From NCBI GenBank assembly GCA_965205365.1, contig CBDBGT010000013.1, positions 1 to 64,000 of the forward strand: a stretch of 64,000 nucleotides of DNA, read 5' to 3'. Position 1 is the stretch's first letter; every line of letters starts with the position of its first letter. This document shows, piece after piece, positions 1-8,901 of this stretch. Position numbers and translations under genes: made by a program. A model generated the notes under the pieces. It saw only the letters and a program-made list of their open reading frames with translations. It had not been told where the DNA came from and ran no database searches. This stretch comes from JALZUR01 sp965205365 (GTDB lineage: Bacteria > Bdellovibrionota > Bdellovibrionia > Bdellovibrionales > UBA1609).

Positions 1-1
1 A

Positions 2-385
2 CGTTTAAGAGTAGAGCTGTTTAATGAAGCGGGAAACACAAGTTATCTTAACTTAACCCCACAGCAATTAAGTACAGCAAGATTTAGCTCAACTTCTCAA
101 AAAAACTTTAAAGCTCTTGATTCTGAGGCAGGTCAATTATTAAAACGTCCAAAGAATCATGGTCCGCCTGCTCGTACTGCTAGTAAACAAGTTCCAAGAT
201 CTAAGAAGAAAGACGACGGATTATTAGGGGGAAAAAGTGATTCTTTTAAAGCTTTCCAAGAGTCATATTCAAAGGGGAATTTTCATGGAGATGCAGCCTA
301 TGCGTCTTTCTCAAATGGTCAAAGTAGAATGCCTATACGAATTTTAGAAAAAAAACCTGATGGCAGTCGGAAAATTTTTGGATAG
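2..385 (+). pseudogene. 3' part of an unrecognised gene, cut by the IS3 element
   Basis: An open frame enters from the left edge and runs 127 codons to a TAG at 383-385. The protein is hydrophilic and rich in Ser, Lys and Gly (for example LLGGKSDSFKAFQESYSKG), and I recognise no family. Its last codons (KIFG, stop) lie inside the terminal inverted repeat of the IS3 element that starts near 375, so the stop is supplied by the IS and the native C-terminus is missing. The sequence beyond the other IS end does not continue this frame, so the rest of the gene is not in this window. The 5' end is outside the window. Confidence 0.55.
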
Positions 386-413
386 TTGGGACCTGAAGGG
401 AAATTTAATTCAG

Positions 414-1499
414 TTAAACCACATTCTTCATAACAACTACTTTTTCACTTGGCAAACAATTTAAATACACCACATTCTCTCGCTCCCAATTCCTAATTCC
501 TCTGCCACTCCAGCGCTCTGGCTTTAACCTTCTTGCTGCTTCATAAACTTCCTTACGCTTTTCTAATATCTCTTTATCTTTTCCTAAATGACGCTCTGAT
601 GGCGTCACAAACTTTATTCCACTGTGACGATGCTCTTCATTGTACCAATTAACAAAACTATCAACCCAGTCTCTTGCATCACCTATGCTTTTAAAAAACT
701 CTGGATAATCCGGCACATACTTTAACGTCTTAAATAAACTTTCTGAATAGGCATTGTCATTACTTACACTCGGCCTACTAAATGAACTTGAAACTCCCAA
801 CCAATCAAGTGTTGCTAGCATCGTTGCTCCCTTCATTGAGCCGCCATTATCTGAATGTAATACTAGCTCATTTCTTTTTATTTTTTCTCTCTCACAAATC
901 TTTTTAATTAACTCTGATGATAAATCCATACTTTCTCTAACGTGTACTTTATAACCTACAATCTTTCTACTAAACACATCCATAAACATATATAAATAAT
1001 AAAACCGACCCCGCACCGAAGTTTTTAAATAAGTAATATCCCAAGAATAAACTTGATTCACTTCCGTTGCAGTCATTCCTTTTGGCTTTTGTTTAGTTTT
1101 TGGTTTTGTTCTTCCTCTATGAACTAAAAGTTTATTCTCTTTTAAAACTTTATAAAAACTTGATTCACTTGCTAAATAAACTCCATCATCTGCAAGTTTT
1201 GAAACTATCACATGAGGAGAGTCATCAACATACTTTTTTAAAGTACAGGTGTTAATGATCTCATCTTTTTCTTTATCACTTAATTTATTTTTTGGAGGCG
1301 ATAAGGGTCCTTTTCTTTTATCAGTTAAAGAAAGTTTCCAGCGGTTGAAAGTTTTAATATCAATTTCTAAATCGCTGCAGGCAAGTTTAAGTCTACAGCC
1401 ATTTTTAGAAGAGGTGTTAATTAATTCAAGACAAACTTCTTTGTCATCAGGACTTAATCTTCGTCCTCTTTGACCCCCCAGATCTCGTGGCTTTTTTTT
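414..1499 (-). CDS. IS3-family transposase OrfB (DDE integrase core)
   Basis: This is the catalytic half of the IS3 transposase. The first internal ATG is at 1211, but the frame is open and homologous further upstream through the overlap with OrfA to the A8 slippery run at 1492-1499, so the working product is an OrfAB fusion made by -1 frameshifting. The early residues (GRRLSPDDKEVCLELI) look like a second helix-turn-helix region. The rve core shows the three acidic residues in YSWDITYL, VLHSDNGG and NDNAYSESLFKTLKY, followed by the conserved WYNEEHRHSGI and TPSERH. Length and motifs indicate an intact enzyme. Confidence 0.9.
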   Translation of the reverse strand, partial: KKKPRDLGGQRGRRLSPDDKEVCLELINTSSKNGCRLKLACSDLEIDIKTFNRWKLSLTDKRKGPLSPPKNKLSDKEKDEIINTCTLKKYVDDSPHVIVSKLADDGVYLASESSFYKVLKENKLLVHRGRTKPKTKQKPKGMTATEVNQVYSWDITYLKTSVRGRFYYLYMFMDVFSRKIVGYKVHVRESMDLSSELIKKICEREKIKRNELVLHSDNGGSMKGATMLATLDWLGVSSSFSRPSVSNDNAYSESLFKTLKYVPDYPEFFKSIGDARDWVDSFVNWYNEEHRHSGIKFVTPSERHLGKDKEILEKRKEVYEAARRLKPERWSGRGIRNWERENVVYLNCLPSEKVVVMKNVV

Positions 1500-1954
1500 A
1501 ACAAGATGATTCTAGCAGACTGTTCAGCTAGAGCTTTTTCAGCTCGATTTAAAGATCTTTCTAAGTTTATTTTATCTTTCCTTAAAGTTTTAATTTCAGG
1601 ATCAAGTGAAGGTCTTCCAACAGGATTTTGTCCAAGTAATTCTTTTTCAAAATTAATAAGGTCTGAAGAGTTAAGTCCATTTTCTCTAAGAAATTTTCCA
1701 AGTTCGTTTTCATTTAAAGATTGAGTTTTTTTAATAAAGTTAAGTTTGTCTTCAAGAGAGAGTTTTTTATTGCTGTTGCTGTGGGTCATAGAATTTAAAT
1801 TAGCATATTTTTTCTTCCATCCATAGAGGGTTGAAGAGGCAATGTTAAGTTTACTAGCGGTGTAAGTGAGTCCTTTTTTGTCAGCGAGTAATTTTTTCAC
1901 AGCGTTGAGTTTAAAGTTTTCATTATAAGTTTTATTGAGGTTATTGTTTTTCAT
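1454..1954 (-). CDS. IS3-family transposase OrfA (DNA-binding subunit)
   Basis: 166 aa. The N-terminus (NFKLNAVKKLLADKKG, then TASKLNIASSTLYGWKKKY) is a helix-turn-helix of the HTH_8/IS3 OrfA type that binds the element ends. A charged, probably coiled-coil region follows (LRKDKINLERSLNRAEKAL), the leucine-zipper-like part used for multimerisation. It ends ILLKKSHEIWGVKEDED in frame 0; the -1 frame from the A8 run instead continues into OrfB. The start ATG at 1952-1954 is preceded by an AAGGAAA-like ribosome-binding site. Intact. Confidence 0.88.
   Translation of the reverse strand: MKNNNLNKTYNENFKLNAVKKLLADKKGLTYTASKLNIASSTLYGWKKKYANLNSMTHSNSNKKLSLEDKLNFIKKTQSLNENELGKFLRENGLNSSDLINFEKELLGQNPVGRPSLDPEIKTLRKDKINLERSLNRAEKALAEQSARIILLKKSHEIWGVKEDED
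1492..1499 (-). promoter_or_regulatory. Programmed -1 frameshift site (A8 run) in the IS3 transposase
   Basis: The coding strand reads TTAAAAAAAAGCC. OrfA decodes TTA AAA AAA AGC; slipping back one base gives AAG CCA CGA GAT and enters the open OrfB frame (KKKPRDLGGQRGRRL). A-run slippage just before the OrfA stop is the known way IS3 elements make OrfAB. A run of six Gs 12 bases downstream (1474-1479) is a second possible slip point. Confidence 0.7.
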
Positions 1955-2420
1955 GTGTTTTCCTTTTTAAGCCCCTGATATTGTTTAAATAAAGTGGATT
2001 TCAAAAGTTAAACTGAATTTTAAATAATTAATTTTTCTCTCAGGTCCCAACTATCCAAAAACCGGGGGTAAGCCTCAATCTCTTTCAGGCTTCCATTTTG
2101 TGAAATATACATAAACGACTTTTTATCTATAGGCGAAAGTGCACGAGCACCCATTAGGGCCATTTCTCCAATAAAAATAGGAAATGCTACAAGTGCGTCT
2201 GCACAACCTTGCAGTGTGCCTAACGAAGCTAAACTAGAACAATTGTTAGGATCTCTTAATTCACTAGAGTTTGGCTTTGGAGAAACACCCCACTTTTCCC
2301 AATTCGTATTACACTCAGCTAGTATGTCTAAATTTGCCTGCTTTTCTTCTGGTGTACATTGGTTTGAACTAGGTTTCTGAATAAAACTGCTCCTAAAAGT
2401 TGAGTCTTCTCCTCCAGCTA

Positions 2421-3598
2421 GTACACTGACCATTTAATCTTTTCCCCTGTAACCCATTTTTTCACGAGCCTCATTTTTTGTAAAAAACCATCCTATGGTA
2501 ACAGCTTTGTTATTAATGTAATCAACCCATGCCTCAGTTTTTTTTGTTAAAAGTTTTATTGATGGAATTCTTGTTTTTCCTAAACACTGTCGAGAATACA
2601 TACCAATAGCAATCTCTGCTTGATTTAGCCAACTTCCATGCTTTGGAGTGTAGTATATTTCAAACCGACTCCATATCCTATGAGCTTCTGTTTCCCCATA
2701 CTCTCTTACAAGTGATGTTTTAGTGTGAATATTTAAATTGTCCATAACTAAACTAATTTTTTTTGCTTTTTTATATTTAATAGATAGTTTCTTTAAAATT
2801 TGTGCAAACAAAACACTTTTTCTATTAGGAGTAATCTCAACAACATATTTGCCACCGAAGGGCTCAACTGCCACAAAGGCATTGGCTGTACCATTTCTCT
2901 TGTATTCATAGTCTACCTTTTTAGAACTGCTGGCTTCCATTAAAACAGGAGCACGACTGTCTTCAAATAAAACTATAGGCTTTTCATCAAGGCAAACTAA
3001 AGGGTAGTCTTCACTATCGCCTCTTTCATACAGATCTAATATAGACTCCATTCTTTGGATATACTCGTCTGTAAGCTCAGGAACACACCACATTCTTTGC
3101 TGCCAGGGTTTTACATCGTGTTCACGTAAGATTATTCTGATTTTTTCTTTTGAAATTGACCCTACAATACCGCTGCCCTCAGCTTGTGCTTTAACAAGTT
3201 CTAGAGTCCAACGATCAAACCCTTCTGGAGGATTACTGCATACAAGAGCTACAATGTTTGATTTAACCCTTTCATCAAACACCTTTGGTTGCCCAGGTCT
3301 TGGGTCATCTTTTAAACTACGATCTAAACCTAAATTAGCGTAGTTACTGCACGTATTTGTTACTGTTCTTGTCGTAATGTTGAGCACGTTTGCCACGTCA
3401 CTTCGAGTCTGCCCATTGTTGCGTAAAATAAGCGTCATAGCTCTAATAACTTCGTGTCCTGGGGCGCCTGATCGAACATGTTTTTTTAACTTAAGTAGAT
3501 CCTCATCCTTGAGAAAAAATATTTCCATGTTGACAGTATATGCTTAAAATACTTTTTTTCTATGACTCATGGGGGAAAAGATTAAATGGTCAGTGTAC
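2421..3598 (-). mobile_element. IS630-family insertion sequence, complete, with TA duplication
   Basis: 1178 bp. It has perfect 27-bp terminal inverted repeats at 2421-2447 and 3572-3598 (ends GTACACTGACC...). A TA dinucleotide sits directly outside each end (2419-2420 and 3599-3600), the hallmark target duplication of IS630/Tc1/mariner elements. It carries one intact transposase gene. Perfect repeats and an intact gene suggest a recent insertion. Confidence 0.95.
2434..3528 (-). CDS. IS630-family transposase
   Basis: 364 aa, full length. The N-terminal half has a paired helix-turn-helix region (GQTRSDVANVLNITTRTV, then DPRPGQPKVFDERV), followed by the DDE_3 catalytic domain. The acidic triad is visible in VCLDEKPIV, LVMDNLNIH and HGSWLNQAEIAIG. 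No internal stops or frameshifts. The gene fills the element between its inverted repeats. The start ATG at 3526-3528 lies 44 bp inside the right repeat. Confidence 0.93.
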   Translation of the reverse strand: MEIFFLKDEDLLKLKKHVRSGAPGHEVIRAMTLILRNNGQTRSDVANVLNITTRTVTNTCSNYANLGLDRSLKDDPRPGQPKVFDERVKSNIVALVCSNPPEGFDRWTLELVKAQAEGSGIVGSISKEKIRIILREHDVKPWQQRMWCVPELTDEYIQRMESILDLYERGDSEDYPLVCLDEKPIVLFEDSRAPVLMEASSSKKVDYEYKRNGTANAFVAVEPFGGKYVVEITPNRKSVLFAQILKKLSIKYKKAKKISLVMDNLNIHTKTSLVREYGETEAHRIWSRFEIYYTPKHGSWLNQAEIAIGMYSRQCLGKTRIPSIKLLTKKTEAWVDYINNKAVTIGWFFTKNEAREKMGYRGKD

Positions 3599-3750
3599 TA
3601 GTTCATCTGGAAAAACAGGGGCTGCTCCGAATACTAAAAAAATAAATAAAATTTTTGACAAGAAATCCATAATTCTATTATCGACTCATTTAGAATAAAC
3701 CTTTAATAATATAACAGTTTATTTTCGAATTAATCTCAAATTGATTCAAT

Positions 3751-3782
3751 TATTTCATTATTTCATTATTTCATTATTTAAT
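3751..3782. repeat. Short tandem repeat, 8-bp unit, about 4 copies
   Basis: TATTTCAT is repeated three times in direct succession (3751-3774), followed by a TATTTAAT variant. It overlaps the 3' end of the IS3 remnant that follows. Possibly a slippage tract; no function is evident. Confidence 0.85.
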
Positions 3783-4097
3783 GACATTGAAATATATCAT
3801 TTTGAACCAAAAACCTAGTGTTATAAATGATTTTAAGTAATTTTTTTTAAAAGGATTAGGCCTCCCCAAAAGTAGTAGATACTTTATCTTAAAAGATTTA
3901 GTTAATTTTCCCTTTCTACTCATACTTGGCTTAATATCTTTATTCTTTAAAAATTTTCTATAGGTATCACTTGCATATTGGACTCCACGATGAGAATAAA
4001 ATATTACGTGTGCACCTGACCTTACTTTTCTCATCACCATTTCCATTGCATCTAATACTATTTTTGCTTTTAAACTTTTACAAAAGACATAAGAGCG
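3774..4097 (-). pseudogene. Remnant of a second IS3-family OrfB
   Basis: The frame keeps a stretch typical of IS3 OrfB around the second catalytic Asp: KAKIVLDAMEMVMRKV, then VIFYSHRGVQYASDTYRKFL and KPSMSRKGK. Family members have HSDRGVQY, so the Asp has been lost here (SHRG). After SRKGK the homology breaks off and the frame runs through unrelated AT-rich sequence to a stop at 3774. Upstream the frame stops at 4098-4100. It differs from the complete IS3 at 375-2061, so it is an older, different element. Confidence 0.75.
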
Positions 4098-4329
4098 CTA
4101 TAAGAAGTTTACTTCAATTGAAACTATTTCCATATTTATAGTTTAATTTGTCTAAAAAAAGCTTATGCGTAACCCCTGCATAAGAACTCAACCTAGAACA
4201 ACAACTTAAAAATCTTCACCCACCCATTCTAAAATAAATTTGTTTAAACATACCAAGGATAGTTAAAGTGGGCCCATCTGTAAAATTTAAATGACAGAGC
4301 CAATGGTTTCATGTGCAACAATGCCAATT

Positions 4330-6117
4330 CTATCTATTTGTATAAAGCTGTCTTCTTCTAAGCCTAATAGACTTAGGAGTTAACTCAATAAGTTCATCAT
4401 CAACAATCCACTCTAAGGCTTGCTCTAAAGTCATCTTCCTAACCCTTGTAAGCTTTAAAGCCTCATCAGTCCCTGACGCTCGAACATTTGTAAGTTTCTT
4501 CTCTCTGCACACATTTACGTTAAGCTCTCCGCCTTTATTGTACTCACCAATTATCATACCTTCATAGACTCTAACACCAGGCTCAATAAACATTGATCCA
4601 CGATCTTTAAGGTTAAAGAGGGAGTAAGGTGTGGCCTTTCCTGCTCTATCAGAAACTATTCTCCCAGCCTGTCTTTTTTTAATCTCACCTTTAAACGGCT
4701 CATACCCTTTAAACTCAGCGCTTAAAAGCCCTGTGCCACGAGTGTCTGTTAAAAACTGGCTTCCATAACCCATAAGGCCTCTAGAAGGAATTTCAAACTG
4801 AAGCTGACTTCTCCCAGACTCTCTATTAATTATCCCTGTGACAATTCCCCTACGCTCTTGTAAACTCTGAGTCACAACCCCTGCATAATCAGTCTGAACA
4901 TCAATATAAATAGTTTCAACAGGTTCACATTTTTCACCATCAATTGTCATCATAAGAACCTGGGGTTGACTGATCATAAACTCAAAACCCTCTCTTCTAA
5001 AAGTTTCCATAATAACTGCAAGTTGTAACTCTCCTCGGCCAATCAACTGAAAAGTATCCGCTTTATCAGTTAACAAAAGTTTAATGGAAACATTTTTAAG
5101 ACACTCTGTTTTAAGGCGCTCTAAAATCTTTCGACTTGTAACCTCTTTACCTTCAAGCCCTGCAAAAGGACCATTGTTTACTGATACAAAAAATCCAACT
5201 GTTGGCTTATCAACTTTAATGCGCTCAATTGGCGTGTCTACAGCTTTTGAAGCTAGAGTGTCTCCAATTTCAACACTATTAAAACCTGAAACAATGGCAA
5301 TATCTCCAGCATATAAACGCTCAACATTTACTGTTTTATTTCCCACAAAGGTTAAAAGCGCACTCACTTTAAACTCAACTATTTTACCACCTTCTTGAAA
5401 CTTTCTAAGTGAATCTCCAACTTTAACAAAACCACTTAAAACACAGCCCACACCAAGCCTTCCAACAAAGTGACTGTACTGAATATCAGAAATTAACATT
5501 AAAAAATCACCTGCTTTTATTTTAGGAGCTGGAATTTCAGAAATCATAAGGTCAAATATACATGTAATATCACCTGTGGACTTCACCTCTTCCAAATTCT
5601 TAGAAGCTCTCCCCTCTCTTGCAATGGCATAAACAACTTCAAAATCAAGCTGCTCCTCTTTTTCTGCAAGTTCCATAAAAAGCTCTTCAATTTCTAATAA
5701 AACTTCTTTTCCACGAGCATCTTTGCGGTCTACTTTATTAAGAACAACAATAATTTTTTTACCTTGTTCTAGTGCTTTTTTTAAAACGAATCTTGTTTGT
5801 GGAAGTGGACCTTCTGCAGCATCCACTAAAAGCAAAGCACCATCAACCATATTTAAAACACGCTCAACCTCACCGCCAAAATCCCCGTGACCTGGAGTGT
5901 CTACAATATTGATTTTCACACCCTTATACTCAAAAGAAGCATTTTTTGCTGCAATGGTAATTCCACGTTCTTTTTCAATGTCCATAGAGTCCATTAAGCG
6001 CTCTTGTTGTTCTTTATGATCCTCAAAAACACCAGATTGCCCTAAAAGCTCATCTACAAGAGTAGTTTTTCCATGATCAACATGGGCAATAACAGCAATA
6101 TTTCTATATTCTTTCAT
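4330..6117 (-). CDS. typA: Ribosome-associated GTPase TypA/BipA
   Basis: 595 aa, the usual TypA length. It is a translational GTPase related to EF-G and LepA that binds the 70S ribosome and matters in stress and 50S assembly. P-loop AHVDHGKTT at residues 11-19, switch II DTPGHGDFGGEVER near 77-90, and NKVD near 131 define the G domain. The TypA signatures RGELQLAVIMETFRREG and SRGLMGYGSQFLTDTRG follow, then the C-terminal LTRVRKMTLEQALEWI and TPKSIRLRRR. The start is at 6115-6117, with a weak AGG-type ribosome-binding site. It is transcribed alone; about 230 bp of apparently empty sequence separates its 3' end from the IS3 remnant. Confidence 0.97.
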   Translation of the reverse strand: MKEYRNIAVIAHVDHGKTTLVDELLGQSGVFEDHKEQQERLMDSMDIEKERGITIAAKNASFEYKGVKINIVDTPGHGDFGGEVERVLNMVDGALLLVDAAEGPLPQTRFVLKKALEQGKKIIVVLNKVDRKDARGKEVLLEIEELFMELAEKEEQLDFEVVYAIAREGRASKNLEEVKSTGDITCIFDLMISEIPAPKIKAGDFLMLISDIQYSHFVGRLGVGCVLSGFVKVGDSLRKFQEGGKIVEFKVSALLTFVGNKTVNVERLYAGDIAIVSGFNSVEIGDTLASKAVDTPIERIKVDKPTVGFFVSVNNGPFAGLEGKEVTSRKILERLKTECLKNVSIKLLLTDKADTFQLIGRGELQLAVIMETFRREGFEFMISQPQVLMMTIDGEKCEPVETIYIDVQTDYAGVVTQSLQERRGIVTGIINRESGRSQLQFEIPSRGLMGYGSQFLTDTRGTGLLSAEFKGYEPFKGEIKKRQAGRIVSDRAGKATPYSLFNLKDRGSMFIEPGVRVYEGMIIGEYNKGGELNVNVCREKKLTNVRASGTDEALKLTRVRKMTLEQALEWIVDDELIELTPKSIRLRRRQLYTNR

Positions 6118-6225
6118 AAAACCTATTTCTTCTTTATTATTAGTTTATTTTAGATTTAAAAAACCTTACATCTTTTAAAACACTCTAGTTATTACGAATT
6201 TAAAATATTATTCTCTTTAGTTATG

Positions 6226-6822
6226 TTATTTAAAAACACCTTCATCAACACTAATCTCTAATTCAACCCTTCTATTTAAAGAGCGCCCTTGGCTAGTTGA
6301 ATTTGAAGCTATTGGCTGCATTTTACCCATTCCTTTAACTTGAAGTGTTTGAGGAGAAATTCCATTTTTTAAAAGCCTATTGAACACAGCTTCAGCTCTT
6401 TTTCTAGAAAGATTTGCATTAAACTCATCTGACCCTTTAGAATCCATATGACCTACAACTTTAATTTTATCTTCCGGGTATTTTACTAATATTTGAGCTA
6501 TTTGATCTATTTTTAATGCAGCATTTAATTTTAATTTAGCCTTACCAGAATCAAATAAAACATCTCCTTTTAATTTTGTAATGATACCTTTTTCAGTTCT
6601 TTTGGTTTCAGCAATTTGAGCTAATTCTTTGGCCTGCTTATCTAAGTAATGGCCCATACTATTTACAGCCTCTACCCCATATAAAGCACCTTCATCCTCA
6701 GTCTCATGACCCATAGCTGCGCCTAAATTAGCATCAGTTTCCATAACAATTCCCTTGTCCACAACTGACTGACATCCTAATAATATTAAAGTTCCCACGA
6801 AAGCCATTCCTGCTCTTCTCAT
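6226..6822 (-). CDS. OmpA/Pal-family peptidoglycan-binding lipoprotein
   Basis: 198 aa. A lipoprotein signal (MRRAGMAFVGTLILLGC, lipobox LLGC with Cys17) predicts outer-membrane anchoring. The C-terminal half (about 85-195) is an OmpA-like domain: DVLFDSGKAKLKLNA, then VVGHMDSKGSDEFNANLSRK and GRSLNRRVELEI, with the Asp and Arg that grip diaminopimelate. This matches YiaD/Pal-type proteins that tether the outer membrane to the wall. The middle segment (18-75) has no recognised domain. It stands alone between typA and the peptidase gene, with about 215 bp of empty sequence upstream. Confidence 0.9.
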   Translation of the reverse strand: MRRAGMAFVGTLILLGCQSVVDKGIVMETDANLGAAMGHETEDEGALYGVEAVNSMGHYLDKQAKELAQIAETKRTEKGIITKLKGDVLFDSGKAKLKLNAALKIDQIAQILVKYPEDKIKVVGHMDSKGSDEFNANLSRKRAEAVFNRLLKNGISPQTLQVKGMGKMQPIASNSTSQGRSLNRRVELEISVDEGVFK

Positions 6823-7037
6823 ACAGTCTCCATAGTAGATTATATAAGCTACAAAGTTTATACTTTAAAATCTATTATTAATTATTCTTTAGACGAATGT
6901 ATAGACACAATAAAAATATATTTTATTTTCTTCTTATTCTAGCTCATTTAAGCCTACACCATTTATAAATACTATTTAAACTTTCCATCCAGCACCCTTA
7001 AGGGTAAAATAACAATCCTTAAGCAAATTTATTGTCT

Positions 7038-7709
7038 TTATCTAAATTCAACCTTTTCACCATGGAAAAAAAGATCTATTTTATTAGAAAAATAAACACC
7101 TTCATCACCTATGGCAATAAAATTGCCATCTTTAATTCCATACAAAGGAAAATTATAAAGTGAACTATAAGCAAGTAAGTCTTTAGTCATATTTTTAGAA
7201 TTTTTATAATGAGGACAAATCTCAAAAGGCAAAAAACTTAGTGCTTTAAAATCTTTTCTCTCAACATTACATTCATCAGCGTCTTTTGAGGGAAAGCACG
7301 CCATCATCAAACTTGGGCTTAATACTATCCCTCCAGCACTTAAACCTATAATCATTTTCTTATTCTGTAAATGCCTCTTAAGGGATAAAAAAAGTCTTTT
7401 TTTCTTAATATTGTCAAAAAAATAAAAGGTATTTCCTCCTCCTAAAAAAACTATATCTGAGGTTTTAATTTTTTTTTTAATTTCATTTGAACTTTCGTGC
7501 TCTAACACTGCTGTCTTAAAACATGTAGCCTTAACATAGCCTTTAAAATCTTTTAACGCTTGTTTAATCTCACCTTCTGAGCCCTGAGCTTGTGCTGGAA
7601 TATAACAAATTTTTTTAAACTTTGGGTGCTTTTCTTTTATATACCTTAGCGCATCTATATTATCAGAGGTGTCCATACCAGAAAGAAGAATAATATTTTT
7701 ACTACTCAT
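7038..7709 (-). CDS. Peptidase S51 family protein (dipeptidase E-like)
   Basis: 223 aa. The fold and motifs fit the S51 family (aspartyl dipeptidase PepE, cyanophycinase). FLGGGNTFYFF at about 89-98 is the family glycine motif, and the nucleophile elbow GLSAGG at 122-127 places the catalytic Ser at 124. There is no signal peptide, so it is probably cytosolic, cleaving Asp-X dipeptides. The start overlaps the slyD stop by one base (TAATG), so it is translationally coupled as the last gene of recQ-aat-slyD. Substrate is inferred only from family. Confidence 0.82.
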   Translation of the reverse strand: MSSKNIILLSGMDTSDNIDALRYIKEKHPKFKKICYIPAQAQGSEGEIKQALKDFKGYVKATCFKTAVLEHESSNEIKKKIKTSDIVFLGGGNTFYFFDNIKKKRLFLSLKRHLQNKKMIIGLSAGGIVLSPSLMMACFPSKDADECNVERKDFKALSFLPFEICPHYKNSKNMTKDLLAYSSLYNFPLYGIKDGNFIAIGDEGVYFSNKIDLFFHGEKVEFR

Positions 7710-8233
7710 TAATGTATAGTTTTATTTTGAACTTCCATGTCCGTTAAAACCTTACCTCTCGCCATTTCTTCCTTTGTAGCATCTCGGATTTCTAAAATAC
7801 TAATATTAAAAGTAAGGTCCTCTCCAGCAAGTGGATGATTTCCATCTACTACAACAACCTTATCATCAAATTCTACAACATGAAGTGCTATAGCTTCACC
7901 TTTAGGACCGTAGCTTTCAAATTTCATTCCTTTTACAATGTCCATCTCTTCTGGAAATTGACCTCTTTTCATTTCAACAACAAGCTCTTTTTTATACTTT
8001 CCATGGGCCTCTTCTGCTGAAAAAGAAAAACCCCCGTTAAAACCTTGAGTTTCCCCTAGTATTTTACCCTCTAAAACTTTTAAAATCTGCCCATAGCCTA
8101 CCAAAAGTTCAGCTGGGTTATCTGGTGTTCTTGCTTCTATTATACGCCCATCCTTATTCCTAATAGAATAGGATACTAATATTACAGTTCCATGTTTAAC
8201 CACTTTAGCCTCTTGCATTTTTTTTGCCACCAT
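7709..8233 (-). CDS. FKBP-type peptidyl-prolyl cis-trans isomerase, SlyD-like
   Basis: 174 aa. The N-terminal FKBP half-barrel (VVKHGTVILVSYSIRNKDG, LLVGYGQILKVLEGKI) is interrupted by an IF chaperone flap with AEEAHGKYKKELV and the family motif VVVVDGNHPLAGEDLTF near residues 127-145, which is diagnostic of SlyD. The His-rich nickel-binding tail of E. coli SlyD is absent. The start ATG at 8231-8233 follows AGGAGTATGAATA, and the SD overlaps the aat stop. A cytosolic folding helper is predicted. Confidence 0.9.
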   Translation of the reverse strand: MVAKKMQEAKVVKHGTVILVSYSIRNKDGRIIEARTPDNPAELLVGYGQILKVLEGKILGETQGFNGGFSFSAEEAHGKYKKELVVEMKRGQFPEEMDIVKGMKFESYGPKGEAIALHVVEFDDKVVVVDGNHPLAGEDLTFNISILEIRDATKEEMARGKVLTDMEVQNKTIH

Positions 8234-8236
8234 TAT

Positions 8237-8899
8237 TCATACTCCTAAAGAAAGCTTATGGAAAAATTCTTCATTTAATATTATACCCTTTTCTGTCATT
8301 TTCATAAACTTATTTTTTGAAACCTCAACTCCTCCAAGCCCTTCTAGTAAAGGAGACACTACCTGTGTATCAATAAAAGACACACCCATAGTTTCAAGCC
8401 TTTTAACCAGGGAAACCAACGCCACCTTTGAAGCCCCTGACTCTAAAAAAAACATACTCTCACCTGAAACATATTTATCTGAAATCACACCATACATACC
8501 ACCAACTAATTTCTTCTCAAACCCACCCACCTGTTTCCAAACCTCAACTGAATAGGCTTTCTTCATTTTAAAAAGCTTAGTGTATGCTTTTTTCACCTCT
8601 TCATTGATCCATGTCCTTGACTGCTCTTTTCTTAGTGTTTCTCCACAAAGTTTAATTACATCTTCAAAATTTTGACAGAAACTAACCTTAAATCTTTTTT
8701 TCCTCAGTAGTTTTTCTAAGGAACGCGATATGTGTAAATTTTTAAACTTTAAAACTCCCCTTCCTTGAGGTGAAAACCAAGGAGTAACCTCTTCTCCATG
8801 AATAGGCCATGGGAAAATAAGGTTTCTATATGCCACAATAAGATCCTCTACCAAAATACCTCTAGTTACTGCTACTAAATCATCTTTAAAAACACTCAA
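8237..8899 (-). CDS. aat: Leucyl/phenylalanyl-tRNA--protein transferase
   Basis: 220 aa. It moves Leu or Phe from its tRNA to N-terminal Arg/Lys of proteins, making N-degrons for ClpAP. Family motifs are present in order: IFPWP (28-32), WFSPQGRGVL (41-50), LHISRSLEKLLRK, SRTWI, VGGMYG (132-137), SGESMF (145-150), ASKVALVSLV (156-165) and FIDTQV (175-180). Usual length. It sits 2 bp after recQ and 3 bp before slyD in one operon, a protein-quality-control grouping with slyD and a peptidase. Confidence 0.95.
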   Translation of the reverse strand: MSVFKDDLVAVTRGILVEDLIVAYRNLIFPWPIHGEEVTPWFSPQGRGVLKFKNLHISRSLEKLLRKKRFKVSFCQNFEDVIKLCGETLRKEQSRTWINEEVKKAYTKLFKMKKAYSVEVWKQVGGFEKKLVGGMYGVISDKYVSGESMFFLESGASKVALVSLVKRLETMGVSFIDTQVVSPLLEGLGGVEVSKNKFMKMTEKGIILNEEFFHKLSLGV

Positions 8900-8901
8900 A
8901 C

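Larger units (their letters stand above)
375..2061 (-). mobile_element. IS3-family insertion sequence, complete
   Basis: The element carries two overlapping transposase frames on the minus strand (OrfA 1454-1954, OrfB 414-1499). It is bounded by a perfect 22-bp inverted repeat at 375-396 and 2040-2061. OrfA plus a -1 shifted OrfB with an rve integrase core is the classic IS3 arrangement. Total length is about 1.69 kb, slightly long for the family. I see no convincing direct target duplication next to the repeats, and the two flanks are ends of unrelated frames on opposite strands, which suggests recombination through the IS rather than simple insertion. The exact outer tips could be shifted by a few bases. 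Confidence 0.85.
2020..3670 (-). pseudogene. Secreted protein gene split by IS630 and truncated by IS3
   Basis: Removing the IS630 element (2421-3598) and one copy of its TA duplication joins two pieces in one frame. The first piece, 3599-3670, starts at ATG 3668-3670 and encodes a signal peptide (MDFLSKILFIFLVFGAAPVF, then PDEL). The second, 2020-2418, continues AGGEDSTFRSSFIQKP. The mature part has four cysteines (QCTPEEKQ, AECNTNWEKW, NNCSSLASL, GCADAL), suggesting a small disulphide-bonded exported protein. I do not recognise the family. The C-terminus from RFLDSW onward is read from the IS3 inverted repeat, so the native end is lost. An ATG inside the IS end (2431-2433) could still give a signal-less fragment. 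Confidence 0.7.

Noticed and set aside
754..954. 66-codon plus-strand frame in the IS3 element
   Set aside because: Antisense to the conserved rve domain of OrfB.
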